A DNA stretch of 6,885 bases from JACMME01 sp051005015 (GTDB lineage Bacteria; Gemmatimonadota; Gemmatimonadetes; Gemmatimonadales; Gemmatimonadaceae): positions 1 through 6,885 of the forward strand of contig JBPCJT010000229.1 of assembly GCA_051005015.1 (NCBI GenBank). The letters are read 5' to 3'. The position numbers were made by a program, and so were the translations under genes. Shown one piece after another: positions 1-6,464 of the stretch; position 1 is the first letter of the stretch; every line of letters begins with the position of its first letter. Under the pieces are notes generated by a model that saw only the letters and a list, made by a program, of their open reading frames with translations, made no database searches and was not told the origin of the DNA.

Positions 1-1
1 G

Positions 2-796
2 CCATTAGGGGTTCGTCGGCGCGTCGTCGAGCGTCAAATTCAGGCGGCGTTTCCGGAGTATGGCGAGGCGGAGGTCGCGCGCATCGCTCGCGGCGCGTAC
101 GAACACCTTGGGCGAGTCACGGCCGAAGCGACGCTGCTTCCCGCACTCGGCAGGGAGAAAATACTCGGGCTCTTCGAGGGTGCGGAGGGCTGGCAGAACG
201 TCGACCTCGCCATGCGCGCTGGGCGAGGGCTCATCCTTGTCGGCGGCCATCTCGGTAACTGGGAGGCCGCTGGCGCATATCTCGCGGCTCGTGGCATTCC
301 TATTGATGTGGTCGCGCGACGGATGTCCAACCCGCTTTTCGACCGGTATCTCAATGCGACCCGGGAGCGCATGGGGATGACGGTCATTTACGATCGCGAA
401 GCCGTGCGGCGAACAGCACGCTCCGTACGAGAAGGCCGTGCGGTCGCTTTTCTCGCCGATCAGGGAGTGAAGCATCTCGCGTCCACTTACGTCCCTTTCT
501 TTGGACGGCCGGCAAAGACGCCGCGCGGTCCAGCCCTCTTCGCGCTTCGGTGGGACATTCCGCTGATTTTTGGCACCGCGCTCAGGCAGGCCGGCGGTAA
601 GTATCGTCTCATTCTCGAGGCCGTTCAGGTCGAACGGACAGGTGACAGGGATGCCGACGTCGATCGAGTAGTCGCTCGATTCACAGAGATCCTTGAGCGG
701 TATGTCCGGGTAGCGCCCGAGCAGTACTTCTGGCATCACCGGCGTTGGCGGCGTCAGGAAAAACCAGGACCAACGGGACAGCCGGGGACACCGTGA
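2..796 (+). CDS. LpxL/HtrB-type lysophospholipid (lipid A) acyltransferase, 5'-truncated by window edge
   Basis: This is the C-terminal ~264 residues of a lysophospholipid acyltransferase. The frame is open from base 2 with no stop, so the gene begins upstream; the ATG at 212 is internal. Family members are usually about 290-310 residues, so roughly 30-45 are missing. The catalytic HX4D/E motif is visible as GGHLGNWE (His codon at 248-250, Glu five residues later). Further family hallmarks are AFPEY and AYEHLG upstream, FLADQG in the middle, PFFGRPAKTPRGPA, and the C-terminal PEQYFWHHRRW block. Known family members transfer an acyl chain from acyl-ACP to a lipid A precursor at the cytoplasmic face of the inner membrane. 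The exact acceptor cannot be read here; ornithine-lipid or phospholipid acylation is possible. The stop (794-796) overlaps the GTG start of the permease gene, so the two are probably co-transcribed and translationally coupled. Confidence 0.9.
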   Translation, partial: PLGVRRRVVERQIQAAFPEYGEAEVARIARGAYEHLGRVTAEATLLPALGREKILGLFEGAEGWQNVDLAMRAGRGLILVGGHLGNWEAAGAYLAARGIPIDVVARRMSNPLFDRYLNATRERMGMTVIYDREAVRRTARSVREGRAVAFLADQGVKHLASTYVPFFGRPAKTPRGPALFALRWDIPLIFGTALRQAGGKYRLILEAVQVERTGDRDADVDRVVARFTEILERYVRVAPEQYFWHHRRWRRQEKPGPTGQPGTP

Positions 797-1668
797 TAGC
801 GATCCTCTGGCACCGGCTGCGCCGCGATAAGCGCGCCACCATCGGTCTCGGAGTTGTGCTCCTCCTGGCGGTCGCCGCAATTACTGCTCCCCTGATCGCC
901 CGCTATGATCCCACCGCCATAGAGCTCGTGAACCAGCTCGCTGCCCCCTCCTCCAGCCACTGGATGGGAACCGACTTCCAGGGGCGTGACGTCTGGTCTC
1001 GTCTGGTTTTTGGCGCGCGCATTTCTCTCACCGTCGGCCTTGTGTCGCAGGGAATCGCGCTCCTGCTCGGCGTGACCTTGGGGCTTATTGCCGGCTACTA
1101 CGGCAAGTGGGTGGACGACGTTGTCATGCGGCTGGCTGATGTGACGCTCGCGTTTCCAACTCTGCTGCTGCTCATCGCCATGGTCGCCGCGCTGCAACCG
1201 TCGCTCGGCGTGGTATTCGCGACCATTGGCCTTGTTGGGTGGGCGGGAATGGCGCGTCTCGTTCGCGGGCAGGTGCTCGTCGTTCGCCAGCTGGAGTTTG
1301 TGCAGGCCGCGCGTGCGCTCGGACTGCGCGACAGGCGTATAATAGTCCAACACGTTCTCCCGAACGTCGTCGCGCCGGTAGTGATCGCTGCGACGCTCGG
1401 AATGGCGGGCGCGATCATGGCGGAAGCGGCACTGTCATTCCTGGGGCTCGGCGTGCAGCCGCCGACTCCGAGTTGGGGTTCCATGATCGCGGATGGACGT
1501 GATCTCAACCAGCTTCGCACGGCGCCCTGGACATCGGTATTTCCCGGTCTCGCGATCGGAGCCGCGGTGCTCGGCTTCAATCTCCTTGGCGATGCATTGC
1601 GTGATGCTCTGGATCCGAAGCACCTGCTCGCAGTCGCGGCGAATGCCGAAATAGGGAAGGCCGCGTGA
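793..1668 (+). CDS. dppC: DppC/OppC-type ABC transporter permease
   Basis: This is an inner-membrane permease of the peptide/nickel (Dpp/Opp) ABC importer family, 291 residues from the GTG at 793. That start overlaps the acyltransferase stop (GTGA) and has GGGGA four bases upstream. An in-frame ATG at 745 would add 16 hydrophilic residues and overlap the previous gene by 52 bp, so it is less likely. Residues ~15-37 form the first membrane helix of the OppC_N region. The periplasmic stretch has HWMGTDFQGRDVWSR (~56-70), very typical of DppC. The BPD_transp_1 core covers ~75-275. The cytoplasmic EAA loop, which contacts the ATPase, is QAARALG...HVLPN (~171-191). SFLGLGVQPPTPSWG (~215-229) is another strong DppC signature. 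A partner DppB-type permease, ATPases and a binding protein are not in the window and may lie upstream. The substrate (peptide, metal chelate or other) is not readable. Confidence 0.92.
   Translation: MIAILWHRLRRDKRATIGLGVVLLLAVAAITAPLIARYDPTAIELVNQLAAPSSSHWMGTDFQGRDVWSRLVFGARISLTVGLVSQGIALLLGVTLGLIAGYYGKWVDDVVMRLADVTLAFPTLLLLIAMVAALQPSLGVVFATIGLVGWAGMARLVRGQVLVVRQLEFVQAARALGLRDRRIIVQHVLPNVVAPVVIAATLGMAGAIMAEAALSFLGLGVQPPTPSWGSMIADGRDLNQLRTAPWTSVFPGLAIGAAVLGFNLLGDALRDALDPKHLLAVAANAEIGKAA
1653..1660 (+). promoter_or_regulatory. Shine-Dalgarno site for the aminotransferase gene
   Basis: AGGGAAGG lies inside the last codons of the permease gene, four bases before the GTG at 1665. It supports choosing that GTG as the start. 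It is the clearest ribosome binding site in the window. Confidence 0.6.
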
Positions 1669-2816
1669 GCTACGACGTCCTGGATCTCAGGCTGCGCGAA
1701 TTTCCGTGGGCGGCTCGGGGTGAAGCGATATACCTCAATAACGCGTCAACGGGTCCTCTTCCCGTCCGCACGGTGGCGGCACAATCCTCTTTCACCGCGC
1801 TGCGTGCCGAGCCGTTTCGCTTGAGCGATGAGCTGCAGTTCGCCACTATAGCACGATCGCGGGAGCTCCTCGCGAAACTGATTGGCGCGTCGTCTGGCGA
1901 GATCGCGCTCATGGTCAATACCACGTACGGCATCAATGTCGCGGCCCGCGCGCTACCGCTTGGCAAAGGCGACACGGTATTGACATTCGACAGGGAGTTT
2001 CCGTCGAACATCTATCCATGGATGGCTCTCGCACCGCTTGGCGTTACACTGGAGCGTATCCCCTGCCGCGACGGCCTATCCGACGAAGAGGCTCTGCTAA
2101 CGGCGCTGGACAAACCCGGTGTGCGCGCCGTTACGGTGAGCTGGGTTTCGTTTGCTACTGGTTATCGCGCCGATCTCGCGACGATCGGGCGCGCTTGCCG
2201 GGACCGCGGCGTGTATTTCATCGTTGATGCCATGCAAGGTCTCGGTGCGCTCACGCTTGACGTACGGGAATGCTTCGTCGACGTGCTCGCCTGTGGCGGC
2301 CAGAAGTGGCTGCTTTCTCCGTGGGGAACGGGGTTCATCTATGTAAGAAGCGAACTGGTTACCGCTCTGGAGCCAAGCTCGGTGGGATGGCTCGCAATGC
2401 GAGGCTCCGACGATTTCACGCGACTGGTGGATTACGATTTTACCTACTGGGATGATGCACGCCGGTTCGAAGTCATCACGCTCCCCTTTCAGGACTTTGC
2501 TGGGCTCAACGCGAGTCTGGAGCTGCTGCTGGAACTGGGACCAAAACGAGTGGAGACGCACGTATCCAGGCTGGTGGACAGGGCGGTACAGTGGTCGCGC
2601 GAACGAACCAACGTGAGACTCATTACGCCCTGGGAGCCACAACGGCGCGCAGGAATTGTGGCAATCGCGCCGGCCGATCCTCAGGCAGTATCAGACAATC
2701 TCAGACAGGCCAGAGTTTCCCACTCGTTGCGGGAGGGAGCGATACGGTTGTCGCCGCACTGCTTCAACACCGATGCCGAAATGGAGCGAGCTCTCCAGCT
2801 TTTGGGCGGCGAATAG
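1665..2816 (+). CDS. Class V PLP-dependent aminotransferase (cysteine desulfurase-like fold, probably not a desulfurase)
   Basis: This is a 383-residue fold-type I PLP enzyme of the aminotransferase class V / selenocysteine lyase superfamily. It starts at a GTG that overlaps the permease stop (GTGA) and follows a good ribosome binding site. Visible landmarks are the N-terminal YLNNASTGP (~23-31), the cofactor phosphate region NTTYGIN (85-91), VSWVSFATGYRADL (158-171), the PLP-ring Asp in VDAMQGLG (Asp188, Gln191), the Schiff-base lysine in GGQKWL (Lys214), and the C-terminal IRLSPHCFNT (Arg361 likely binds the substrate carboxylate). The catalytic cysteine loop of SufS/NifS-type desulfurases (RxGHHC before the final RxS block) is absent. 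Cys366 sits in the later RLSPHxxNT block, so sulfur transfer is unlikely. The substrate is unknown. Its operon position after a peptide-type permease suggests, as inference only, action on an imported amino compound. The C-terminus ends 7 bp from convergent tyrS. Confidence 0.88.
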   Translation: MSYDVLDLRLREFPWAARGEAIYLNNASTGPLPVRTVAAQSSFTALRAEPFRLSDELQFATIARSRELLAKLIGASSGEIALMVNTTYGINVAARALPLGKGDTVLTFDREFPSNIYPWMALAPLGVTLERIPCRDGLSDEEALLTALDKPGVRAVTVSWVSFATGYRADLATIGRACRDRGVYFIVDAMQGLGALTLDVRECFVDVLACGGQKWLLSPWGTGFIYVRSELVTALEPSSVGWLAMRGSDDFTRLVDYDFTYWDDARRFEVITLPFQDFAGLNASLELLLELGPKRVETHVSRLVDRAVQWSRERTNVRLITPWEPQRRAGIVAIAPADPQAVSDNLRQARVSHSLREGAIRLSPHCFNTDAEMERALQLLGGE

Positions 2817-2823
2817 CGTGAAG

Positions 2824-4101
2824 TCACCCTGGTAACACCGCTACCAGGCAATGCTCGCGTGCTCCCTTCCGCAGCAGGAGATGTCCTCCCTCCAGCAACG
2901 AATCGAGCGCTATTGACCGGTCTTCGGCGGCAAGCCTCGCTCCATTCACGTACAAGCCTCCCTGCTCCAGCAGCCGTCGTCCCGCTCCCTTCGATGCAAC
3001 CAGCCGTGCGGCAACGAACAGATCCAGCACATCGAGCTCCCCATGCGCAGGAGGCGAAACTGTAACGGACGGAATCTCACTCCCAAGCGCAATGAGAGCC
3101 GCTTTGGACAGTGTTCCCGGGTCCGCGCCGCCAAAGAGCAAGTTGGACATCTCCTCGCACACTCGCGCCGCCGCCGCGCCATGCACTCTGGTAGTCACTT
3201 CTTTCGCTAGTGCCCGCTGGGCGTCACGGCGCTCCGGTTGCTCCGCCACTTCCGCGTCCCACCCTTCGACCTCTTCCCGCGGAAGCAGTGTAAAAAAGCG
3301 CTGGTACCGGCCCACGTCCCGATCGTCAGCATTGATCCAGAACTGGTAGAATTTGTACGGCGAGGTAAGTGACGCGTCGAGCCATACCGCACCAGCTTCC
3401 GTTTTGCCGAACTTGGTACCCGACGCCGTCGTCACCAGCGGAAGCGTAAGCGCGTGGGCAGTACCTCCGTCCGACCTTCGGATCAGCTCCATTCCGGCGG
3501 TGATGTTTCCCCACTGGTCGCTCCCGCCAATCTGGAGTGTTGCCCCTTCACGACGGTACAACTCCAGATAGTCATAGGCCTGGAGCAGCATGTAGGAAAA
3601 CTCTGTATATGAAATTCCTTCTTCCAGCCGCCCCTTGACGCTTTCCTTGGCCATCATGTAGTTGACCGTGAAGTGCTTCCCCACGTCGCGCATGAAGTCC
3701 ACGGCGCGAAGCTTCGTGAGCCAGTCGGCGTTGTCCCGCATTCGTGCCGCGCCCGACCCGGAAAAATCGAGAAAGCGCTCGAGCTGAGTACGCAGCATTT
3801 CCGCATTGGCCGAGACGGTTTCAGTATCGGCGAGGGGACGTTCGGAGGCTTTGCCGCTCGGATCGCCAATGAGACCCGTGCCTCCGCCAATCAGCACGAT
3901 TGGCCGGTGACCCGCGCGCTGCAGATGTACCAGGCCCATGATTGGCACGAGACTTCCCACGTGCAGGCTGGGTGCGGTAGGATCGAAGCCGCAATACACG
4001 TTCACCGGCCCTCGCTCGAGCGACTCCCGCAGTCCTTCGGTGTGCTGAGCTATCAGCTCACGCCAGGCGAGCTCATGGAGAGGAGAAGTAGTCACGGGCA
4101 T
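2824..4101 (-). CDS. tyrS: Tyrosyl-tRNA synthetase (TyrRS)
   Basis: This class I aminoacyl-tRNA synthetase charges tRNA-Tyr with tyrosine using ATP in the cytoplasm. The product is 425 residues from the ATG at 4101-4099, the usual length for bacterial TyrRS. The frame extends upstream to 4275, but those 58 extra residues are low-complexity, run through the repeat-rich spacer and lie before the normal N-terminus. No clear Shine-Dalgarno precedes the ATG. The Rossmann catalytic core has VYCGFDPTAPSLHVGSL (~35-51), with the HVG form of the HIGH motif. GGGTGLIGDPSGK is at ~72-84, LLQAYDYLELY at ~172-182, the tyrosine-site QIGGSDQWGNI at 190-200, and KFGKT (230-234) is the KMSKS loop in the form found in Bacillus-type TyrRS. 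The C-terminal ~360-420 region (KGAGRRLLEQGGLYVNG) is the S4 RNA-binding domain. The gene is convergent with the aminotransferase and divergent from the PBP1A gene. No T-box-like leader was recognised. Confidence 0.97.
   Translation of the reverse strand: MPVTTSPLHELAWRELIAQHTEGLRESLERGPVNVYCGFDPTAPSLHVGSLVPIMGLVHLQRAGHRPIVLIGGGTGLIGDPSGKASERPLADTETVSANAEMLRTQLERFLDFSGSGAARMRDNADWLTKLRAVDFMRDVGKHFTVNYMMAKESVKGRLEEGISYTEFSYMLLQAYDYLELYRREGATLQIGGSDQWGNITAGMELIRRSDGGTAHALTLPLVTTASGTKFGKTEAGAVWLDASLTSPYKFYQFWINADDRDVGRYQRFFTLLPREEVEGWDAEVAEQPERRDAQRALAKEVTTRVHGAAAARVCEEMSNLLFGGADPGTLSKAALIALGSEIPSVTVSPPAHGELDVLDLFVAARLVASKGAGRRLLEQGGLYVNGARLAAEDRSIALDSLLEGGHLLLRKGAREHCLVAVLPG
2828..2848. repeat. 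Perfect 7-bp inverted repeat at the convergent gene end
   Basis: CCTGGTA (2828-2834) and TACCAGG (2842-2848) can form a perfect 7-bp hairpin with a 7-base loop. It lies inside the last codons of tyrS, just beyond the 3' end of the aminotransferase gene. No T-run follows on either strand, so it is not a standard intrinsic terminator. It could still stall polymerase or protect 3' ends of both convergent transcripts. It could also be chance. Confidence 0.35.
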
Positions 4102-4130
4102 TTCGCAAGTTACCGCGTATCGCTGGCGTC

Positions 4131-4170
4131 GGGAGTAGGGGCGGAGCCGGAGAGCAGGGAATAGGGAGTG
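4131..4170 (+). repeat. Degenerate G-rich heptamers (GGGARTR)
   Basis: Units of the form GGGARTR occur at 4131-4137 (GGGAGTA), 4157-4163 (GGGAATA) and 4164-4170 (GGGAGTG). The longer match GGGAGTAGGG (4131-4140) versus GGGAATAGGG (4157-4166) is 9 of 10 identical with a 26-bp offset. Related units (GGGGCGT, GGGGAGT) appear on the opposite strand at 4205-4192. This resembles the short heptanucleotide repeats known from intergenic DNA of some bacteria, for example filamentous cyanobacteria. Whether this genome carries the same family elsewhere is unknown. Confidence 0.45.
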
Positions 4171-4171
4171 T

Positions 4172-4204
4172 GGCGTGCGGAGTACGCGGACCACTCCCCA
4201 CGCC
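4172..4204. repeat. 12-bp imperfect inverted repeat in the divergent region
   Basis: GGCGTGCGGAGT (4172-4183) and ACTCCCCACGCC (4193-4204) are inverted copies with 11 of 12 positions pairing; the only mismatch is C4178/C4198. The loop is 9 bases. It ends 28 bp before the PBP1A ATG and 70 bp from the tyrS ATG on the other strand. It could be a dyad operator or an mRNA hairpin in either leader. A competing 7-bp stem, GGGAGTG (4164-4170) with CACTCCC (4192-4198), shares one arm, so the two structures exclude each other. No T-run follows, so an intrinsic terminator is unlikely. Confidence 0.5.
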
Positions 4205-4216
4205 CCTTCCCCCCCC
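4196..4216 (-). other. Potential G-quadruplex / homopolymer C8 tract
   Basis: The plus strand has C-runs at 4196-4199, 4203-4206 and an unbroken run of eight C at 4209-4216. Read on the minus strand these are G8, G4 and G4 with loops of 2-3 bases. This fits the G3+N1-7 quadruplex pattern if the G8 run is split in two. It is 95-115 nt upstream of the tyrS ATG on the tyrS sense strand. The C8 run is 16 bp before the PBP1A ATG and is also a candidate slippage site. Confidence 0.45.
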
Positions 4217-4232
4217 ACTACCTTCAATTCGA

Positions 4233-6464
4233 ATGTCTTCGACCCGACGAATCTCTTCTCGCCTCTGGCGTCCACTCTTTCTGCTAGTCACGTTCGGCGC
4301 CGCGTTCGCCGCCGGCATTGCCTACGGTGCGTGGGCGCTCGTTTGCCGCGGAGGTCAATGCCCGTCAACCGCCGTCCTCGAAGATTTCACGCCGCACCAG
4401 ACGTCCAAACTCTACGGTGCCAGCGGCCGCTTCATCGCTGAAGTGGGTCAGGAGCGCCGCACCCTCGTAAAGCTGAGCGATATTCCAAAGCCGGTTCGTG
4501 ATGCTTTCGTCGTCACCGAGGACAAGCGCTTCTACGACCATTCCGGTATCGACTGGATCCGGGTATTCGGTGCCGGACTCCGCAACGTCCGATCAGGCAG
4601 CTACGCCGAAGGGTTCTCGACCATCACCATGCAGCTCGCGCGTAACGTTTTCCCGGAGCGCATCTCGCGCGAGAAAACTCTCACGCGCAAGCTCAAGGAA
4701 GCGAGGGTCGCTCGTGCCATAGAAGACAAATACTCCAAGGAAAAAATCCTGGAGCTGTATCTCAACCAGATCTATCTCGGCAATGGCGCGCACGGAGTGG
4801 AAACTGCGTCCCAGCGCTACTTCGGCAAATCCGTTCGCAATCTGATCATGGCAGAGGCTGCCACGCTCGCGGCACTCCCAAAGGCACCCGAGCGCTACAA
4901 CCCGCGCCGCCATCCCGAACGCGCCATCCAGCGCCGCAACACCGTCGTGGAGCTAATGCGGCGGGAGGGGGTCTTGAGCGATGCGGATGCGCGTCTCGCG
5001 AAAGCCTATCCCCTCCGGCTTGCGCGCAAGGAGGAGTCTGGAGACTTCGCCCCCTACTACGTAGAGTGGGTGCGCCGCCAGCTCGACGATCAGTTCGGGC
5101 AGCGTCTGTACCGCGACGGCCTCAACATCTACACGACCATCGACGCCGATATGCAGTCTGCCGCCGAGCGCGCGCTCGAGGCCCAGCTAAAGGCGATCGA
5201 GTCGGGCAAGTACGGCAAGTTTCGGCATGCGACCTACGAGCAGTATCTCGCGAAAGGCGCCATGGGCGAGCGCGATGCGGGGAACCAGAACTCGCCATAC
5301 CTGCAGGGAGCGTTCGTCGTGCTCGACGCACGGTCGGGAGCCGTGCGGGCCCTCGTCGGTGGCCGCGACTTCGACGACTCGAAGTTCAATCGCGCTACGC
5401 AGGCGCTTCGACAGCCCGGCTCCACTTTCAAGCCGTTTGTCTATGCGGACGCTATTCGCAACGGCATGCCCACCTCCACCGTGCTGTTGGATTCCGTCCT
5501 CAGCATTCCCCGTCCGGAGGGAGGCCAATACACACCGCAAAATTACGACAACAAGTTCGAGGGACCGATTCCGCTGCGCCGCGCTCTGTACCTGTCGCGT
5601 AACGTGCCAACCGTGCGGCTCGGCAATCAGCTCGGCGAGCAAAGTGTCGTTGACATGGCGCGGCGCTTCGGAATTACCACGCCGATACCGCCGTATCCGT
5701 CAATTCATCTCGGCGCCGCCGACGTGTACCCCATTGAGATGGTGGGCGCGTACACGGCTTTTGCCACGCTGGGCATTCGGGCGACGCCATTCGCAATCAC
5801 ACGCGTCGATAACTCCCGGGGCGAAGTGCTGTGGCAGGCCAGTACCGTGCGGACCGAGGTGCTTTCCCCCGAAGAGGCGTGGCTCATGACCGATATGCTT
5901 CGGGACGTGGTTAGGCGTGGCACTGCCTACGGCGCCGTGTGGGGACAAGGTTTTCGGGTGCCGGCCGGCGGCAAGACCGGCACCACCAACGACGGCACCG
6001 ATGTGTGGTACATCGGTTTCACCCCCGATCTCGTCGCGGGAATCTGGATGGGTTTCGACAGACCGAAGAAGATCCAGGCAAATGCCCAGGGAGGCCGCCT
6101 GGCTTCACCTGCCTGGACCACCTTCATGACAGAGGTATATCAGCGCCGGCCGGCTCCTCCCGACTGGCGGCGCCCCGATGGGCTCGTAGCCCGAGAGATC
6201 GACCGAAGCACCGGCTTGCTCAAAAATCCGTTCTGCCCTACCGAGGTCATAGTTACGGAGTTCTTCATCTCCGGAACAGAGCCATCCCAGGAATGCGATG
6301 TACATTCACCCTTCAACCTGGGCACACCTGGCGACAGCGGCGCCTTCGTTCCCGCTCCCAACGAGGGGCGCGTGATGCCGGGTGCGGCTCCAACCCCGCA
6401 ACCGTCGCGCCCCAAGCGAGACACGGCTGCCGCGGTTCCCAACCCGTTCAAACTTCCACCGTGA
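4233..6464 (+). CDS. mrcA: Class A penicillin-binding protein, PBP1A type (bifunctional transglycosylase/transpeptidase)
   Basis: This enzyme polymerises lipid II glycan chains and cross-links their stem peptides on the periplasmic side of the inner membrane. It is 743 residues from the ATG at 4233. A GTG at 4170 would add a 21-residue proline-rich leader encoded by the repeat-rich spacer, so it is disfavoured. A basic N-terminus (RR, R, R) precedes one signal-anchor helix (~11-38). The GT51 domain follows: VVTEDKRFYDHSGID with catalytic Glu96, EGFSTITMQLARN (126-138), and the RKLKEA...YLNQIYLGNGAHGVE block (152-190). The transpeptidase domain has PGSTFK with nucleophile Ser397 and Lys400, SRN (455-457), and KTGTT (581-585). 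The C-terminal tail (~645-743) contains FCP (Cys668) and ECDVH (Cys688), then a proline-rich end. The tail cysteines could pair in the periplasm. The symbol follows the E. coli PBP1a name and is by family only. The PHP gene overlaps its stop. Confidence 0.95.
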   Translation: MSSTRRISSRLWRPLFLLVTFGAAFAAGIAYGAWALVCRGGQCPSTAVLEDFTPHQTSKLYGASGRFIAEVGQERRTLVKLSDIPKPVRDAFVVTEDKRFYDHSGIDWIRVFGAGLRNVRSGSYAEGFSTITMQLARNVFPERISREKTLTRKLKEARVARAIEDKYSKEKILELYLNQIYLGNGAHGVETASQRYFGKSVRNLIMAEAATLAALPKAPERYNPRRHPERAIQRRNTVVELMRREGVLSDADARLAKAYPLRLARKEESGDFAPYYVEWVRRQLDDQFGQRLYRDGLNIYTTIDADMQSAAERALEAQLKAIESGKYGKFRHATYEQYLAKGAMGERDAGNQNSPYLQGAFVVLDARSGAVRALVGGRDFDDSKFNRATQALRQPGSTFKPFVYADAIRNGMPTSTVLLDSVLSIPRPEGGQYTPQNYDNKFEGPIPLRRALYLSRNVPTVRLGNQLGEQSVVDMARRFGITTPIPPYPSIHLGAADVYPIEMVGAYTAFATLGIRATPFAITRVDNSRGEVLWQASTVRTEVLSPEEAWLMTDMLRDVVRRGTAYGAVWGQGFRVPAGGKTGTTNDGTDVWYIGFTPDLVAGIWMGFDRPKKIQANAQGGRLASPAWTTFMTEVYQRRPAPPDWRRPDGLVAREIDRSTGLLKNPFCPTEVIVTEFFISGTEPSQECDVHSPFNLGTPGDSGAFVPAPNEGRVMPGAAPTPQPSRPKRDTAAAVPNPFKLPP

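Larger units (their letters stand above)
4102..4232. promoter_or_regulatory. Divergent tyrS / PBP1A intergenic control region
   Basis: This is the only true intergenic stretch in the window, 131 bp between the tyrS start (minus strand) and the PBP1A start (plus strand). Promoters for both genes should lie here by position, but I could not recognise a convincing -35/-10 pair in either direction. The centre and right side are strongly strand-asymmetric: a G/purine-rich half (4131-4180) followed by a C-rich half (4191-4216). It contains the heptamers, inverted repeat and C-run listed separately. No ribosome binding site precedes the PBP1A ATG. Confidence 0.6.

Noticed and set aside
5..880. 291-residue open frame on the minus strand opposite the acyltransferase gene
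   Set aside because: The translation is arginine/proline-rich and matches no family I know. It lies wholly antisense to a gene with clear LpxL motifs, and long antisense frames are expected in GC-rich DNA.
2097..2642. 181-residue minus-strand frame opposite the aminotransferase
   Set aside because: It is antisense to a motif-complete PLP enzyme, has no recognisable domain and no start context.
1665..2816. Cysteine desulfurase (SufS/IscS) identity
   Set aside because: The catalytic cysteine loop is absent, and no Fe-S assembly genes are adjacent.
4102..4232. T-box or other tRNA-sensing riboswitch ahead of tyrS
   Set aside because: No T-box sequence, specifier loop or antiterminator/terminator pair was recognised, and the leader is at most about 130 nt of G-rich repeats.
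4102..4275. 58-residue N-terminal extension of TyrRS up to 4275
   Set aside because: The ATG at 4101 gives the standard TyrRS N-terminus and length. The extension would cross the repeat-rich spacer and overlap the divergent PBP1A start.
5066..5889. Overlapping plus-strand frames of 178 and 220 residues inside the PBP1A gene
   Set aside because: They are out-of-frame shadows rich in Arg, Ser and Pro. The PBP1A frame carries all catalytic motifs without interruption.
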